64,000 nt of DNA from CBDFGS01 sp965247255 (GCA_965247255.1 CBDFGS010000009.1:62001-126000), one strand, 5' to 3'. Shown: positions 52,414-61,162, counted from the first letter of the stretch. Numbers and translations: made by a program. The notes: generated from the sequence alone by a model not told the origin.

Positions 52414-53430
52414 ATGAATCTACACCGAACATCGATTCCGGCGGCACTACTGCCGCCGACGCTTGCAGCGGTCCTTCTCGTCTTGGTGGCGTGTGGCAGC
52501 GAAGGACCGAAGGAGGACTGGGAGTTGGTGGAGACGGGCCTCCCCGGCGCCCTTACATCGGTATGGGGCGCGGGCGCCGACGACATCTGGGCCGCGGGGG
52601 CTGACCGCGGTGGCGGGAGCGGCCCAACAGTGATGCGCTACGACGGCTCGCAGTGGGAAACCCTCGACACCGGAAAGACGGCCGGCGATCTATGGTGGGT
52701 ATTCGGGTTCCAGGGCGGCCCCGTGTTCCTTGGGGGCAAGGACGGCCTCATACTGCGATACGAAGACGGTAACTTCACCGAGATGCCCACGCCCGGGTCC
52801 GCCACCGTATACGGCATCTGGGGATCGGCCCCGGACGACGTCTGGGCCGTCGGGGGCAACGTCATCAAAGACGCATTCGCCTGGCGCTTCGACGGCGAGG
52901 CCTGGAGTGAAGCGCAGGGTGTGGGGTCCGAGATATCCGCCTCGCAGTCTCTCTTCAAGGTGTGGGGGAGGGGCCCCGACGATGTCTGGATGGTCGGGAC
53001 AGGCGGCGTGATGCTGCACTACGACGGCTCGACGCTCACGCCCGCTTCCTCGGTCACATCCAGGATGCTGTTCACGACGCATGCCGGCCCCGGCCGCTTC
53101 GCCGCGGTGGGCGGCCTCGGCGACGGCGTGATCCTCGAGAACGACGGCTCCGGCTGGAAAGACGTTACCCCGTCGGGGACTCCGCATGTCATGGGCGTCT
53201 GGCTCGAGGGGGATGGCGGCTATGCCGCAGGGGTGGATGGCGCGGTGCTTCGGCGTGACGCGGGGGAATGGCAGCGGGTCGACACCGGCCTGGACTTGAA
53301 GGAGGCGTTTCACGCGGTGTGGATGGACCCAGAGGGCGGAGTATGGGCGGTCGGAGGGCAGGTGCTCGCTCCACCCCTCGTGGACGGCGTAATCGCTCAT
53401 AGGCGGCCCACCGTTGCGAGCGAAGGCTAA
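52414..53430 (+). CDS. Propeller lipoprotein with SVWGxGxDDVWAVG repeats
   Basis: A 338-residue exported lipoprotein. The start at 52414 (MNLHRTSIPAALLPPTLAAV) leads to lipobox LVAC; GTG 52396 is possible. The mature protein has repeated blades: LTSVWGAGADDIWAAGADRG, VYGIWGSAPDDVWAVGGNVI, LFKVWGRGPDDVWMVGTGGV and AFHAVWMDPEGGVWAVGGQ. The phrase pattern is known from large sets of myxobacterial lipoproteins and is thought to form a beta-propeller; ligand unknown. It stands between a terminator and a small membrane-protein gene. Confidence 0.82.
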   Translation: MNLHRTSIPAALLPPTLAAVLLVLVACGSEGPKEDWELVETGLPGALTSVWGAGADDIWAAGADRGGGSGPTVMRYDGSQWETLDTGKTAGDLWWVFGFQGGPVFLGGKDGLILRYEDGNFTEMPTPGSATVYGIWGSAPDDVWAVGGNVIKDAFAWRFDGEAWSEAQGVGSEISASQSLFKVWGRGPDDVWMVGTGGVMLHYDGSTLTPASSVTSRMLFTTHAGPGRFAAVGGLGDGVILENDGSGWKDVTPSGTPHVMGVWLEGDGGYAAGVDGAVLRRDAGEWQRVDTGLDLKEAFHAVWMDPEGGVWAVGGQVLAPPLVDGVIAHRRPTVASEG

Positions 53431-53564
53431 GAGATACCGTGTCCCGACCTCTCCCTCATTGTCTGGGGAGCTTGAGCCGGGGGCCCTGACCGGTAGCGGT
53501 CGGATGTGTCCCTCGGTATAATATCCCGAGTGGAACAGAGGTGATGAGCGGGAGGGCCTGAGCG

Positions 53565-53702
53565 ATGCCTGAGTGGTGGTTTGAAGCTGCGCTGCCCGCC
53601 GGGGTGTTTGGGGCGCTATTCGTCGTGTGGGTAGTCCTAGCACCGCCTGTGGGCGAGGTCGACCTCGGCAGCCGGATCCGCGACCTCTTTAGAAGGAGCT
53701 AG
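53565..53702 (+). CDS. Small single-span membrane protein (45 residues)
   Basis: GGGAGGG precedes the ATG. The peptide is MPEWWFEAALPAGVFGALFV, then VWVVLAPPVGEVDLGSRIRD and LFRRS. One hydrophobic span (about residues 8-26) is followed by an acidic then a basic tail. It ends 36 bases before the DUF318-type permease gene, so the two may be co-expressed. No known family; reality rests on the ribosome site and plausible membrane topology. Confidence 0.55.
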   Translation: MPEWWFEAALPAGVFGALFVVWVVLAPPVGEVDLGSRIRDLFRRS

Positions 53703-53738
53703 CCGCAGGCTTTGAGACACGCAGAGCGCATCTGACCG

Positions 53739-54890
53739 ATGGACAGAGCGATACCGGCAACCGGGGAACAACAAAGCTGGCTCGATTCAGGTGTCAACAA
53801 GAAACGCCTGATAGGGCTGGTCCTGTTCATTGCCATCCTCTCGCTTTTCTTCTCCTTCAACCGCCTTCCCAAGGTCGACATCGTCGAGGGCGATCTTGCG
53901 GCGGTATCCGGACCTCAGGTCCAGTGCTTCCAGGGCTTTTGCATCGAGCGAGACCCCGACAGCTCTCTCGTCTCCCGCTGGTGGTCGTTCTCCTTGACCT
54001 ATCTGAGGCTCGTTACCGTAGGGATGGTATTCGCCTTCCTCGTAGCCGGGCTTGCTGAGTCGTTCTTGTTCCCCAACGCTATCAGCATCGGGTTCCTGGA
54101 GCGCGGCGCGCTGCGGAGGACCCTGCAAGGTGTGGCCGTCGGACCGGCCATGAACCTATGCTCGGCTTGCATCGTGCCCATTTCGACCGCATATCGGCGT
54201 AGGGGCGGAGGCATCGAGGGCACGCTGGGAATGGTGCAGGGCTCCGCCACGCTGAACATACCGGCTCTGCTGATGACATTCTTCGTCTTCACGCCGGTGC
54301 TTGGCTTTGGCCGACTCCTGATCGGACTGGCTGGTGCGCTGCTAATAGGCCCCGCAGTCGCCAGGATCGCGGCGAGCGCCGGGCCGGACTCTCTCGCCGC
54401 CGCCGACGCGCTGGAGGATCTTGACGTCGAGGAGGCGAGCACTTGGAAGCCGGTATTGAACGACGGCTTCCGCGCCTGGGCTAAGTTCAGCCTCACCTAC
54501 CTGGTGCGGATGGGCCCGATCATGGTCGTGGCAGGCTTCGCCAGCGGCCTGGCTATGCAGTGGATCTCCCAGGATACCGTCGACGCCTACCTTGGAAACG
54601 ACATCCAGGGGGTTGCCGTCGCCGCAACCTTCGGGCTCCTCATCAACGTCCCGCTCCTGTTCGAAATTCCGCTTGTGGCGCTGCTGCTCATTCTCGGAAT
54701 GGGTACCGCGCCGGCGGCCACCCTCCTCTTCGCCGCCGCTGCTGCCGGTCCCATCACCTTCTGGGGGCTGTCCAAGGTAATGCCGCGCAGAGCCATAGTG
54801 AGCTTCGTGGCAGCGACCTGGGTCGTGTCATTGGCTGGGGGGTTGGCTGTCCTCGCGGCGAGGTGGGCGATGCCCGAGCTAATAGGCTAG
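53739..54890 (+). CDS. DUF318/ArsP-type permease
   Basis: A 383-residue membrane protein with about nine hydrophobic segments. NLCSACIVPISTAYRRRGGG, then TLGMVQGSATLNIPALLMTF is the family signature (usually C-S-C-G-V-x-P-L-A-x-x-L-x-x-R-G) with Cys residues in or near the first re-entrant region, and a second half with a related LINVPLLFEIPLVALLLI pattern. Family members export methylarsenicals or other soft-metal compounds, or have unknown roles. Residues about 30-90 add an extra-membrane stretch with two Cys (QCFQGFCIE). No arsenic gene is nearby. Confidence 0.75.
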   Translation: MDRAIPATGEQQSWLDSGVNKKRLIGLVLFIAILSLFFSFNRLPKVDIVEGDLAAVSGPQVQCFQGFCIERDPDSSLVSRWWSFSLTYLRLVTVGMVFAFLVAGLAESFLFPNAISIGFLERGALRRTLQGVAVGPAMNLCSACIVPISTAYRRRGGGIEGTLGMVQGSATLNIPALLMTFFVFTPVLGFGRLLIGLAGALLIGPAVARIAASAGPDSLAAADALEDLDVEEASTWKPVLNDGFRAWAKFSLTYLVRMGPIMVVAGFASGLAMQWISQDTVDAYLGNDIQGVAVAATFGLLINVPLLFEIPLVALLLILGMGTAPAATLLFAAAAAGPITFWGLSKVMPRRAIVSFVAATWVVSLAGGLAVLAARWAMPELIG

Positions 54891-55062
54891 TGCCCGGGGC
54901 CTGACACCTTCCTCGCATCCCGTCCGAAGCCCCGGTTCTCACGACCGACGCAGAGTCTCAATCCATGGTGTGGCTGGACGCTGGGGGCAGGAACCCCGTC
55001 TCTCCCACGAGCGCTCAGGCGATGCGCTCTCCCCAGTGGGAATGCAGGCTTCGAGTTTTCAG

Positions 55063-55512
55063 CTACTCCCGCGTTGGCAGCAGCCCCGCCACCGCGGGGT
55101 CGAGCACCACGTGACCAAGGGCACTCCTCTTGACTGCGTGCAAGAACTCCTCGAAGTCAAGGGTCGACTGCTTTAACAGGTAGGCCCAACCGGAGCGGTC
55201 GTAGAACGGAAGACTCGTGACGTAGCGGCGGTCCGCATGCGCGGTGAGGATGACCACGGCGACGTTGGGGAGGTGCTGCCTTATCCGGTGGGCCACGTCC
55301 ACGCCGTCCAGATCGCCCTCGAGCTCGATGTCCACGATTAGCACGTCCGGCTTCGTGTCGCGGGCCAGCCGTACCGCGGTTTCGCCGTCGGCCGCCGTCC
55401 CTACTACCTCCAGGCCAGGGTCGGACGACAACACGCGACGAACGAACTCCGCGAACGGCGCGCTATCCTCGATGATCAAGACTCTCAGTTTGTCCACTTT
55501 TGCACCCACCAT
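55063..55512 (-). CDS. Stand-alone response regulator (receiver domain only)
   Basis: About 149 residues. The CheY-like receiver has LRVLIIEDSAPFAEFVRRVL (acidic pocket), DVLIVDIELEGDLDGVDVAH with phosphoacceptor Asp in LIVDIE, VVILTAHAD (Thr) and YLLKQST (Lys). After the receiver there are only about 35 residues, too few for a usual output domain, so it may act by protein contact. The start is uncertain (55512, 55521 or GTG 55497). It follows two genes of unknown function in the same direction with an 8 to 50-base gap. No histidine kinase is in the window. Confidence 0.85.
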   Translation of the reverse strand: MVGAKVDKLRVLIIEDSAPFAEFVRRVLSSDPGLEVVGTAADGETAVRLARDTKPDVLIVDIELEGDLDGVDVAHRIRQHLPNVAVVILTAHADRRYVTSLPFYDRSGWAYLLKQSTLDFEEFLHAVKRSALGHVVLDPAVAGLLPTRE

Positions 55513-55555
55513 GCTTAACATTCGTCCGTGCGAGTTCCGGGGTCTCACAGCCCGG

Positions 55556-56131
55556 TTAGGTTTGCCGATTGTCGGGTACCATGTCAGCCACGCCGGTGGC
55601 GAAGAACCCGCTTAAGGCGGGGCCGTCGCTACCGTAGGGCGCCAGGGCCGCACGAGCCGCCATCTCTTCGAACAACGAAAGGTAGACTCGCCCCACGACC
55701 GCGTCTTCGATGTACTCGGGTCGACCGCCGTCTGTAGCCAGAGGGGTCGTGTCGAGCACAGCGACGTCGTTTACGATCAGGAAGCTATCGTCGCCTCCCA
55801 CCGTCATCTCGCGCACCGTGCAGCCCAGCGCCATCGCCACCGTCTCTGCCGCTCGACTCCCACGTGGCCGCGTGAGGATTCGTCGCGCGTCTGGCCGGCC
55901 TGCGTTCCAATTGGGACCACGCTCCTGCGTCCAGCCCAGTATGGAGGAGGCGATCTCGGCGACGCGTGATCCTGGGACCCAAAGGAAGCTCTTCAGCCCC
56001 TCGCTGCCCACGATCTCGCCGATGCGCAAGAGGTGTCGATGGAGCAGGGTACGCTTCTTGGGACGGGGCTCTCGTGACGCTGTATCTGCGTGAGCCTCGA
56101 CCGCGACGATTTTGGCGGCAACTGTCGTCAT
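55556..56131 (-). CDS. Uncharacterised 191-residue protein
   Basis: A soluble alpha/beta protein. The start overlaps the DUF5317 gene by 4 bases (ATGA), and the response regulator follows closely, so all three are one operon. Visible features are HLLRIGEIVGSEGLKSFLWV, PGSRVAEIASSILGWTQERG, RAAETVAMALGCTVREMTVG, and DDSFLIVNDVAVLDTTPLAT, which hint at a sensory or PLD-like subdomain with a strand and Asp near the end. I do not recognise the family. It could be the partner or output of the receiver protein. Confidence 0.7.
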   Translation of the reverse strand: MTTVAAKIVAVEAHADTASREPRPKKRTLLHRHLLRIGEIVGSEGLKSFLWVPGSRVAEIASSILGWTQERGPNWNAGRPDARRILTRPRGSRAAETVAMALGCTVREMTVGGDDSFLIVNDVAVLDTTPLATDGGRPEYIEDAVVGRVYLSLFEEMAARAALAPYGSDGPALSGFFATGVADMVPDNRQT

Positions 56132-56682
56132 CTCACTCCAGTCTTCTGGCTATCAGGTTCGATTGAGTCTTCCCCGCGTCTGCGCGCCGAACGACGCGTG
56201 ACCTCCAAAGGAAAAGCGATGACCCCGGCGATAAGGACGAGGTCCCCCGGGCTGTAGACATTAGGCGACGGTACCGATATGTAGACGGTATCTGACAGGA
56301 AGGACAGCCTGGTGTCGGACCTAGCAAGCAGGATGTTCTTGGTGTGCGGGGGCGATTGGCCGATCGGTACATCGTCGGCCCCGTCTTTAACTATTCGCTG
56401 GTAGTTCTCCGGCGTCGCCGGCATCAGGCCTCCGTTCGCCACTATCACTACGGCATTCAGGATGAACCCGATACCCAGCAAACGCATGGTCCATAGCCTG
56501 AGGTTAGAGACGATTCCAACCACCATCATCACCGCGGTGATGGCCAGCACCGCTCTCTTGAGATCGAGCGCGGTGGGGTCCGTGATCGTCGGAATCGTGG
56601 CCAGCTGGATGAGAAAAGCCAGGATGATCAGCCAGCCCCACCGCACTTTCGGGACGTCGATCGCCCCCCGAGAGAACTTCAT
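56128..56682 (-). CDS. DUF5317 family membrane protein
   Basis: A 184-residue protein with about four hydrophobic segments (WGWLIILAFLIQLATIPTIT, AVLAITAVMMVVGIVSNLRL, GIGFILNAVVIVANGGLMPA, and a last one around VLIAGVIAFPLEV). NGGLMPATPENYQRI after the third span is the DUF5317 hallmark. Common in Chloroflexota and Firmicutes, function unknown. First gene of the operon with the unknown protein and the response regulator. A leader of about 430 bases precedes it. Confidence 0.8.
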   Translation of the reverse strand: MKFSRGAIDVPKVRWGWLIILAFLIQLATIPTITDPTALDLKRAVLAITAVMMVVGIVSNLRLWTMRLLGIGFILNAVVIVANGGLMPATPENYQRIVKDGADDVPIGQSPPHTKNILLARSDTRLSFLSDTVYISVPSPNVYSPGDLVLIAGVIAFPLEVTRRSARRRGEDSIEPDSQKTGVR

Positions 56683-57114
56683 GTTTAGCTCTCCTGAATA
56701 CCTGGATCAGGAACAGCTCCCTCCCGAGGGGTCTGCTCTGTCGTTTCCTGGGTCCCCGTCCTATCGAGATTATGAAGACCCCACAGGGGGCGGGGCAGTC
56801 GAGTATCACCTAGGAGGGCTGCTCCCGCCCCGTGCTTTCTTGCTCCCCGAAAGGACTCTTTGAGACCGACCATGCTCGGTTCTTCGGAGCACCCTTAAAG
56901 TGGGATAGTCTCCTGCTCCTTGCCGGGAGAAGGCAGGGCCTGTCCTGGGTACAGCCGAAGAGAAGAGGGCGATACCCTGGCTCGTGGGGGCGGGTTATCC
57001 GCAGGGAACGACTACCTCCGGCGCCGGACCAACCGCGCTCTATGTGAGCGATGAGCAGGCGCCAGTCGCGGTCGGGCCCGTCCCCACAGGCCGAGTCGCC
57101 GAGCCTGTTGGGCG
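56683..57114 (-). other. Leader or intergenic stretch upstream of DUF5317
   Basis: About 430 bases between the DUF5317 start and a small membrane-protein gene on the same strand. Open frames on both strands have unlikely amino-acid composition. Several GC-rich inverted repeats are visible (for example around CTGCCCCGCCCCCTGTGGGG) but I cannot assign a riboswitch class. Confidence 0.35.
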
Positions 57115-57225
57115 TTAGTCCCAGTTGATGGGAGCCGCGATCGCAAGCGCTAGGGCGGTCACCGTAAGCGCCGCGTAAAGAATCTGAACCTTCCAGTCGC
57201 CGAACTTCACTTTGAACTTCTTCAC
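57115..57225 (-). CDS. Small membrane protein (36 residues)
   Basis: GTG at 57225 has GGAGG 8 bases upstream. The peptide starts MKKFKVKFGDWKVQILYAAL and ends TVTALALAIAAPINWD. A Lys-rich N-terminus and one hydrophobic span predict an inside-to-outside single-pass protein. Too short for standard gene callers; the excellent ribosome site and charge pattern support it. Confidence 0.6.
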   Translation of the reverse strand: MKKFKVKFGDWKVQILYAALTVTALALAIAAPINWD

Positions 57226-57536
57226 TGTGCAATCCTCCGGACAGAGATTTGGCTGTTGCCAGCCATCGCCCGGATGCTACAAGAGGGGTTCTCACGAAAC
57301 TCTCACAAAGCTGGCCCCCTATCTGGGACAGAGCCGGTGGGGGCGAAATGTTGCGGCGCAGGCGTCGTTAATAAGGGATGTCACGAATGCCGTGGGTCTC
57401 TGCTTGCCGCGCCCGGCCGCCGGACGGTGGAACAATCCCCGCCACCACGCCTTGACACTCGGCGCTTTGAGCGATGGCTGATGTAGTTGTACAATGTGCT
57501 GCGCCTTTGGAAAAAATCCGGAAAGGTAGGTAGGTA
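57226..57536. other. Intergenic region with a candidate promoter
   Basis: About 310 bases between divergent genes. TTGAGC (57467-57472) and TACAAT (57490-57495), spaced 17, are a candidate promoter for the cyclophilin gene. Nothing else is supported; open frames here look random. Confidence 0.4.
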
Positions 57537-58286
57537 ATGAAGAAACCCTCTCTGTTAGCCTTGCCCGTCGTGTTGGCGCCACTGTCGATTCTGCTCATGG
57601 CCGCGTGCGGCGGCGATGAGGAGACCACGCCTGAGCCCGCGCCCACACGAGATCCAGGACTCCCGGACGTTAGGACGCCTCTCGCCTCCGCGGCCACGCC
57701 CGCGGCAGCGCCCGAGAAGATCGGCGCCAAGGCCTATGCTGGGCCCCCAGCGTTGATGATCGACCCGGCCAAGAAGTACACGGCCCGCATGGAGATGGCG
57801 AAAGGCGGGACCATCGTCATCGAGCTCTTCCCTAAAGAGGCGCCCAATACCGTAAACAGCTTCGTGTTCCTGTCCAGAGACGGGTTCTACGACGGCGTGA
57901 CATTCCACAGGGTGCTTCCCGGCTTCATGGCGCAGGGCGGAGACCCCACGGGTAGGGGGACAGGGGGGCCCGGCTACAAGTTCGGTAGCGAGCTGAGTCC
58001 GTTACGGCGGCACGACGGCCCCGGGGTCCTGTCCATGGCGAACTCTGGGGGGACCAACACAAACGGCAGCCAGTTCTTCATCACCTTCGTGGCGACCCCA
58101 ACCCTCGACGGCTACGATGCCGACGGCAACCTCAAGTCGTGCCGAACTCGAGGGGTCTCGTGCCACACGGTGTTCGGCAAGGTCGTCGAAGGCATGGAGG
58201 TTGTCAACGCCATCACGCCCAGGGACCCCGGCAGCGCGACCGGCCCGGGCGACGCCATCAAGACGATCACGATCGAGGAGAGTTAA
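57537..58286 (+). CDS. Cyclophilin-type peptidyl-prolyl isomerase lipoprotein
   Basis: A 249-residue exported isomerase that speeds cis-trans change at Pro bonds of proteins outside the membrane. The signal peptide ends at lipobox LMAAC. After a Pro/Ala linker the cyclophilin domain has DGVTFHRVLPGFMAQGGDPT (with active-site Arg in F-H-R), LSMANSGGTNTNGSQFFITF, HTVFGKVVEGMEVV and an ITIEES end. The insert DADGNLKSCRTRGVSCHTVF carries two Cys. The start follows GGAAAGGTAGG. Complete for the family. It converges on a VWA gene across a strong hairpin. Confidence 0.93.
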   Translation: MKKPSLLALPVVLAPLSILLMAACGGDEETTPEPAPTRDPGLPDVRTPLASAATPAAAPEKIGAKAYAGPPALMIDPAKKYTARMEMAKGGTIVIELFPKEAPNTVNSFVFLSRDGFYDGVTFHRVLPGFMAQGGDPTGRGTGGPGYKFGSELSPLRRHDGPGVLSMANSGGTNTNGSQFFITFVATPTLDGYDADGNLKSCRTRGVSCHTVFGKVVEGMEVVNAITPRDPGSATGPGDAIKTITIEES

Positions 58287-58366
58287 TCGGTGGCGGCTGA
58301 CCTACCGGCGGCCCTTCCCTAGGGAAGAGAGGCTTTGCACAAAAAGTATCGCTCTGGGCGGAACGT

Positions 58367-58460
58367 CCTTCGACACCCTCAGAGCCTGCATTGAGCTTGC
58401 CGAAGTGACGAACGGTGAGTTTCAAGCTACGTTCGTGGTGGGCTTGTCGAACCACGCCCC
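58367..58460. repeat. Dispersed intergenic repeat related to 43.2-43.4 kb
   Basis: GTCCTTCGACACCCTCAGAG, GAGCTTGCCGAAGTGACGAA and GTGGGCTTGTCGAACCACGC are of the same word family as CTTCGCAAGCTCAGGACGAC at 43407. Non-coding, between convergent genes. Confidence 0.45.
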
Positions 58461-58529
58461 CGCATTGCGAGTTTTAGTGCATTGCCAGAAAGGGAGAAGA
58501 AGGGGAGGGGACGGACACTGCACACTTGG

Positions 58530-58578
58530 CCCAGAAAGAGAAGGGCCCCGATACCGCATCGGGGCCCTTCTCTTTCTG
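58530..58578. terminator. Perfect 22-base-pair hairpin between convergent genes
   Basis: CCAGAAAGAGAAGGGCCCCGAT (22 bases less two at the start are shown in reverse on the other arm) pairs without mismatch with 58557-58578; loop ACCGC. Arms are 58530-58551 and 58557-58578. The position between two convergent stops and the A-rich/T-rich stem ends make a bidirectional terminator likely. Confidence 0.75.
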
Positions 58579-58599
58579 GCGTCTTGGGCGCAAATAGGG

Positions 58600-60747
58600 C
58601 TAGTCGGCCCCGGCTTCCGCCTGGGTGGGCGAAGGCGCCGTCAGGAACGAGTAGAGCTTGCCGCGAGTCCCGATCCACGCTCGGTCGCTAATCGACGTCG
58701 GCTCCACCAGCGGCTGATTGTTGACCCGCACAGTGGGGTGCTCGCCGACGCTGCGAATCGTAATCCCCTGGTTCCGGGAGAACCGGAACTCCACGCCTTC
58801 CAGCCCGGGGACCTCGAGCTCCTTGCCTCGCACTATCCCCGGGAACAGCAGGGACAGCAGCGGGTGCCGTCGTAACTTCCCGAAGTCGACGAGCGGCTCA
58901 TCTTTGTCGTCGTAGAGGTATCCCTGGGGTCGCGGGTGTGTGATCAGGAATGCAGCTAATGAGACCGCGATGAGCAGCACTAGCAGGGCAACGAACCACT
59001 TCCACGCAAGGCCGGGCTCGTCGATTATCGTCGGTACCACCTGCGGCTGCGCCTGGACCGGCCGAGAGGTCGGTGGAGGCGCTGCAGGCGCGGGCGCAGG
59101 CACGGTCATCACCGGCGCGGGCGGCGGAAATGCCGAGACCACCAGCGAGCTGGACTCCTCCGTAAACTTCCGTCCGGCGTATTCCAGAGCTACGCGGAAT
59201 ATCAGCGTATGGCGCCCCTCTTGAGGCGTCACGAAAACGTCGTACTCCCACGCCGGGCCGTCCCCATACAGCCGCCTGGGCACCACTTCCACTTCAGCCT
59301 GGGTGCCCGCCTGCGAGGCGACGGCGGCCTCTAGCTGGTCCGGCGAGACTGGGTGCGGGGAGCCGTCGATGTGGACGAAGACCGTGGCCACCTTGGCTCG
59401 CTGTCCCGGTTTGAGGCTGTCGAGCTGCTCGGTACGGACCTCGATCCCGGGGAAGAGGCGGGCGTCGAATGAAGACTGCGTTGTTATTCGATACTGGTAG
59501 TCGGGCCAGGTGAGCCGGAGCTCGACCTTGTACTCTCCTTCGGCGGTCAACGGGGGCAGCCGCAAGGAGAAGTGGCCATCGCCCGCCGTAGCGTCTCCCT
59601 CAACGCCGTCGTCATTCATCGGATGCACCAGGGTTGTGCCATCGGGCGTCGTGATGTGGACGTACACAAGTGCATCGGGAAGCGCGACGACTGTCTCGCC
59701 ATCGTATACGTGTGCGACCAGGGAGGAGGGCTCGTTCAGCGGCAACGGGCCCGCCGAGCTCAGCGCGATGCTGTATTTGTTGGATGAGTAGGCCCAGGCC
59801 GTGACGAAGCCGTCCATGCCACGGGCGTCGATGCGCCAGTTGCCGGGGGCCGGGTCGACGAGGCGCCAGATAATCGCGTGCGGAGTCTCCAAGACGTAAG
59901 AAGCGGTCCGGTCTCCCAGTGAAACGTCGAAGCCGGACGGATTGTTGAGTCTCAGTGAGCCGAAGGGGTTCTCCTTGAAGAAGAGAAGCGTCGTCTCGCG
60001 GGTGCCGGGCGCAACGCCGACCACGGAGGTGAGAACGTCTTGCCTCTCCAAAACTCCTTCGCCGACACCGCTCAGCGCTCCCCTGGTACCGTCCCGCAGG
60101 ATGTCGTCCGCCAGCAACTTGAAGCCGGAGCCTGCGTCCAGGGGATATATGTGTCCGCCCGAAGCCTTCGAGAGATCGGCGAACAGCTCCACAGTCTCCT
60201 GTTGCTGCTGAGGCAAGGAGAGGGAGTTGACCGTCCAGCCGTTCTGCCGAAAACCGGCGGAGAGCTGAATGAGGTGCTCCGTAAGGCCGCCGAATCGAGA
60301 CTCCGCCGGGCCACTCGTCAAGAGGTAGACGGCGGAGCCTGAGGCCGCGCCCGCATCGGCTAGGATGTCGTAAGCGCGCTCAAGCGTGACCGCCATGAGC
60401 CAAGGCTCACGGGGCGTCTCCGGCTGCTGCCAAGAGCCTATGAGTTCCTGTACCTGGCGGACCCCTTCCTCGCTCGACCGCACGGGGCCGGCTTTGAATG
60501 AGGGGTCGTCCACGGTGATCAAGGTGATAGGCTGGTCGTCCTGGAGCGCCATGATTAGGCCGACCATCGACGAGGCGAGGTCGGCGCCCTTCTCCACGCC
60601 GTTGAGGGCCTCCAGGTCCGCCACTACGACGGCCATCCCGGGCGCGCGGTGGCCGTCTGCCGACATCACCGCGCTCAGGGAAGGCGTGAGTCCGACTACC
60701 GAGATGGCGATGATTATTGCGGTGGATAGGAGAACACGTCTTTGCAT
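58600..60747 (-). CDS. VWA-like membrane protein with C-terminal FHA-like domain
   Basis: A 715-residue protein; GGAGG stands before the ATG. It begins with a signal-anchor (LLSTAIIIAISVVGLTPSLS). Residues about 35-230 look like a degenerate von Willebrand A domain (MAVVVADLEALNGVEKGADL, AVYLLTSGPAESRFGG). Then come beta domains, including one with DDGVEGDATAGDGHFSLRLP, and a Pro-rich stalk. A membrane segment at about 575-597 (WKWFVALLVLLIAVSLAAFL) is followed by a cytoplasmic part with FRFSRNQGITIRSVGEHPTV, RVNNQPLVE, resembling FHA. FHA domains bind phospho-Thr. A receptor linking outside to inside is inferred. Confidence 0.75.
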   Translation of the reverse strand: MQRRVLLSTAIIIAISVVGLTPSLSAVMSADGHRAPGMAVVVADLEALNGVEKGADLASSMVGLIMALQDDQPITLITVDDPSFKAGPVRSSEEGVRQVQELIGSWQQPETPREPWLMAVTLERAYDILADAGAASGSAVYLLTSGPAESRFGGLTEHLIQLSAGFRQNGWTVNSLSLPQQQQETVELFADLSKASGGHIYPLDAGSGFKLLADDILRDGTRGALSGVGEGVLERQDVLTSVVGVAPGTRETTLLFFKENPFGSLRLNNPSGFDVSLGDRTASYVLETPHAIIWRLVDPAPGNWRIDARGMDGFVTAWAYSSNKYSIALSSAGPLPLNEPSSLVAHVYDGETVVALPDALVYVHITTPDGTTLVHPMNDDGVEGDATAGDGHFSLRLPPLTAEGEYKVELRLTWPDYQYRITTQSSFDARLFPGIEVRTEQLDSLKPGQRAKVATVFVHIDGSPHPVSPDQLEAAVASQAGTQAEVEVVPRRLYGDGPAWEYDVFVTPQEGRHTLIFRVALEYAGRKFTEESSSLVVSAFPPPAPVMTVPAPAPAAPPPTSRPVQAQPQVVPTIIDEPGLAWKWFVALLVLLIAVSLAAFLITHPRPQGYLYDDKDEPLVDFGKLRRHPLLSLLFPGIVRGKELEVPGLEGVEFRFSRNQGITIRSVGEHPTVRVNNQPLVEPTSISDRAWIGTRGKLYSFLTAPSPTQAEAGAD

Positions 60748-61162
60748 CTTGCGACCTCCAGGTACTAACTTATTAATGAAGCACCGCGAGAGTCAATTCA
60801 AACTCGGACAACGTTTTGCCTTTTAGCCAAGAATGTTCTAGTAGATATATCCAACATACGTTCTAGATTATGCAGGATTGAAGCCCGCCTACGCAACCCC
60901 TGCGTGGCGAATCAAGGTACGAAACAGGTGCGTCTGAAGAGGCAGGGCAGGCCCTGCCCCTACGTCATCGTTCCTACCCGACGCGACTATCGTAGGGGCG
61001 CTGCTTGCCCCGCCCGCAACCACGTGCCTGTGCCGCTCACAGCAGGAACTAAGCTTGTTCGACGGCTGGCCAAATAATGAGAGTTCTCCGGACTGACTGC
61101 GACCACGCTTCCGGCCGCCGTAGACGGAGGGGGCCTGCGCCGTCGCCTGTTGCCTGAAAGGC
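60748..61162. other. Intergenic region with AT-rich part and palindromic repeats
   Basis: About 415 bases. Near 60825-60880 there is an AT-rich tract with two TTCTAG words that may hold the VWA-gene promoter. Bases 60941-60965 (GGCAGGGCAGGCCCTGCCCC) and 60991-61014 (CGTAGGGGCGCTGCTTGCCC) are relatives of the dispersed GGGGC palindromes at 22.3, 36.6 and 39.6 kb. No gene seen. Confidence 0.5.

Noticed and set aside
56810..57295. 161-codon minus-strand open frame
   Set aside because: Composition is not protein-like, and it overlaps the better-supported 36-residue membrane protein in another frame.
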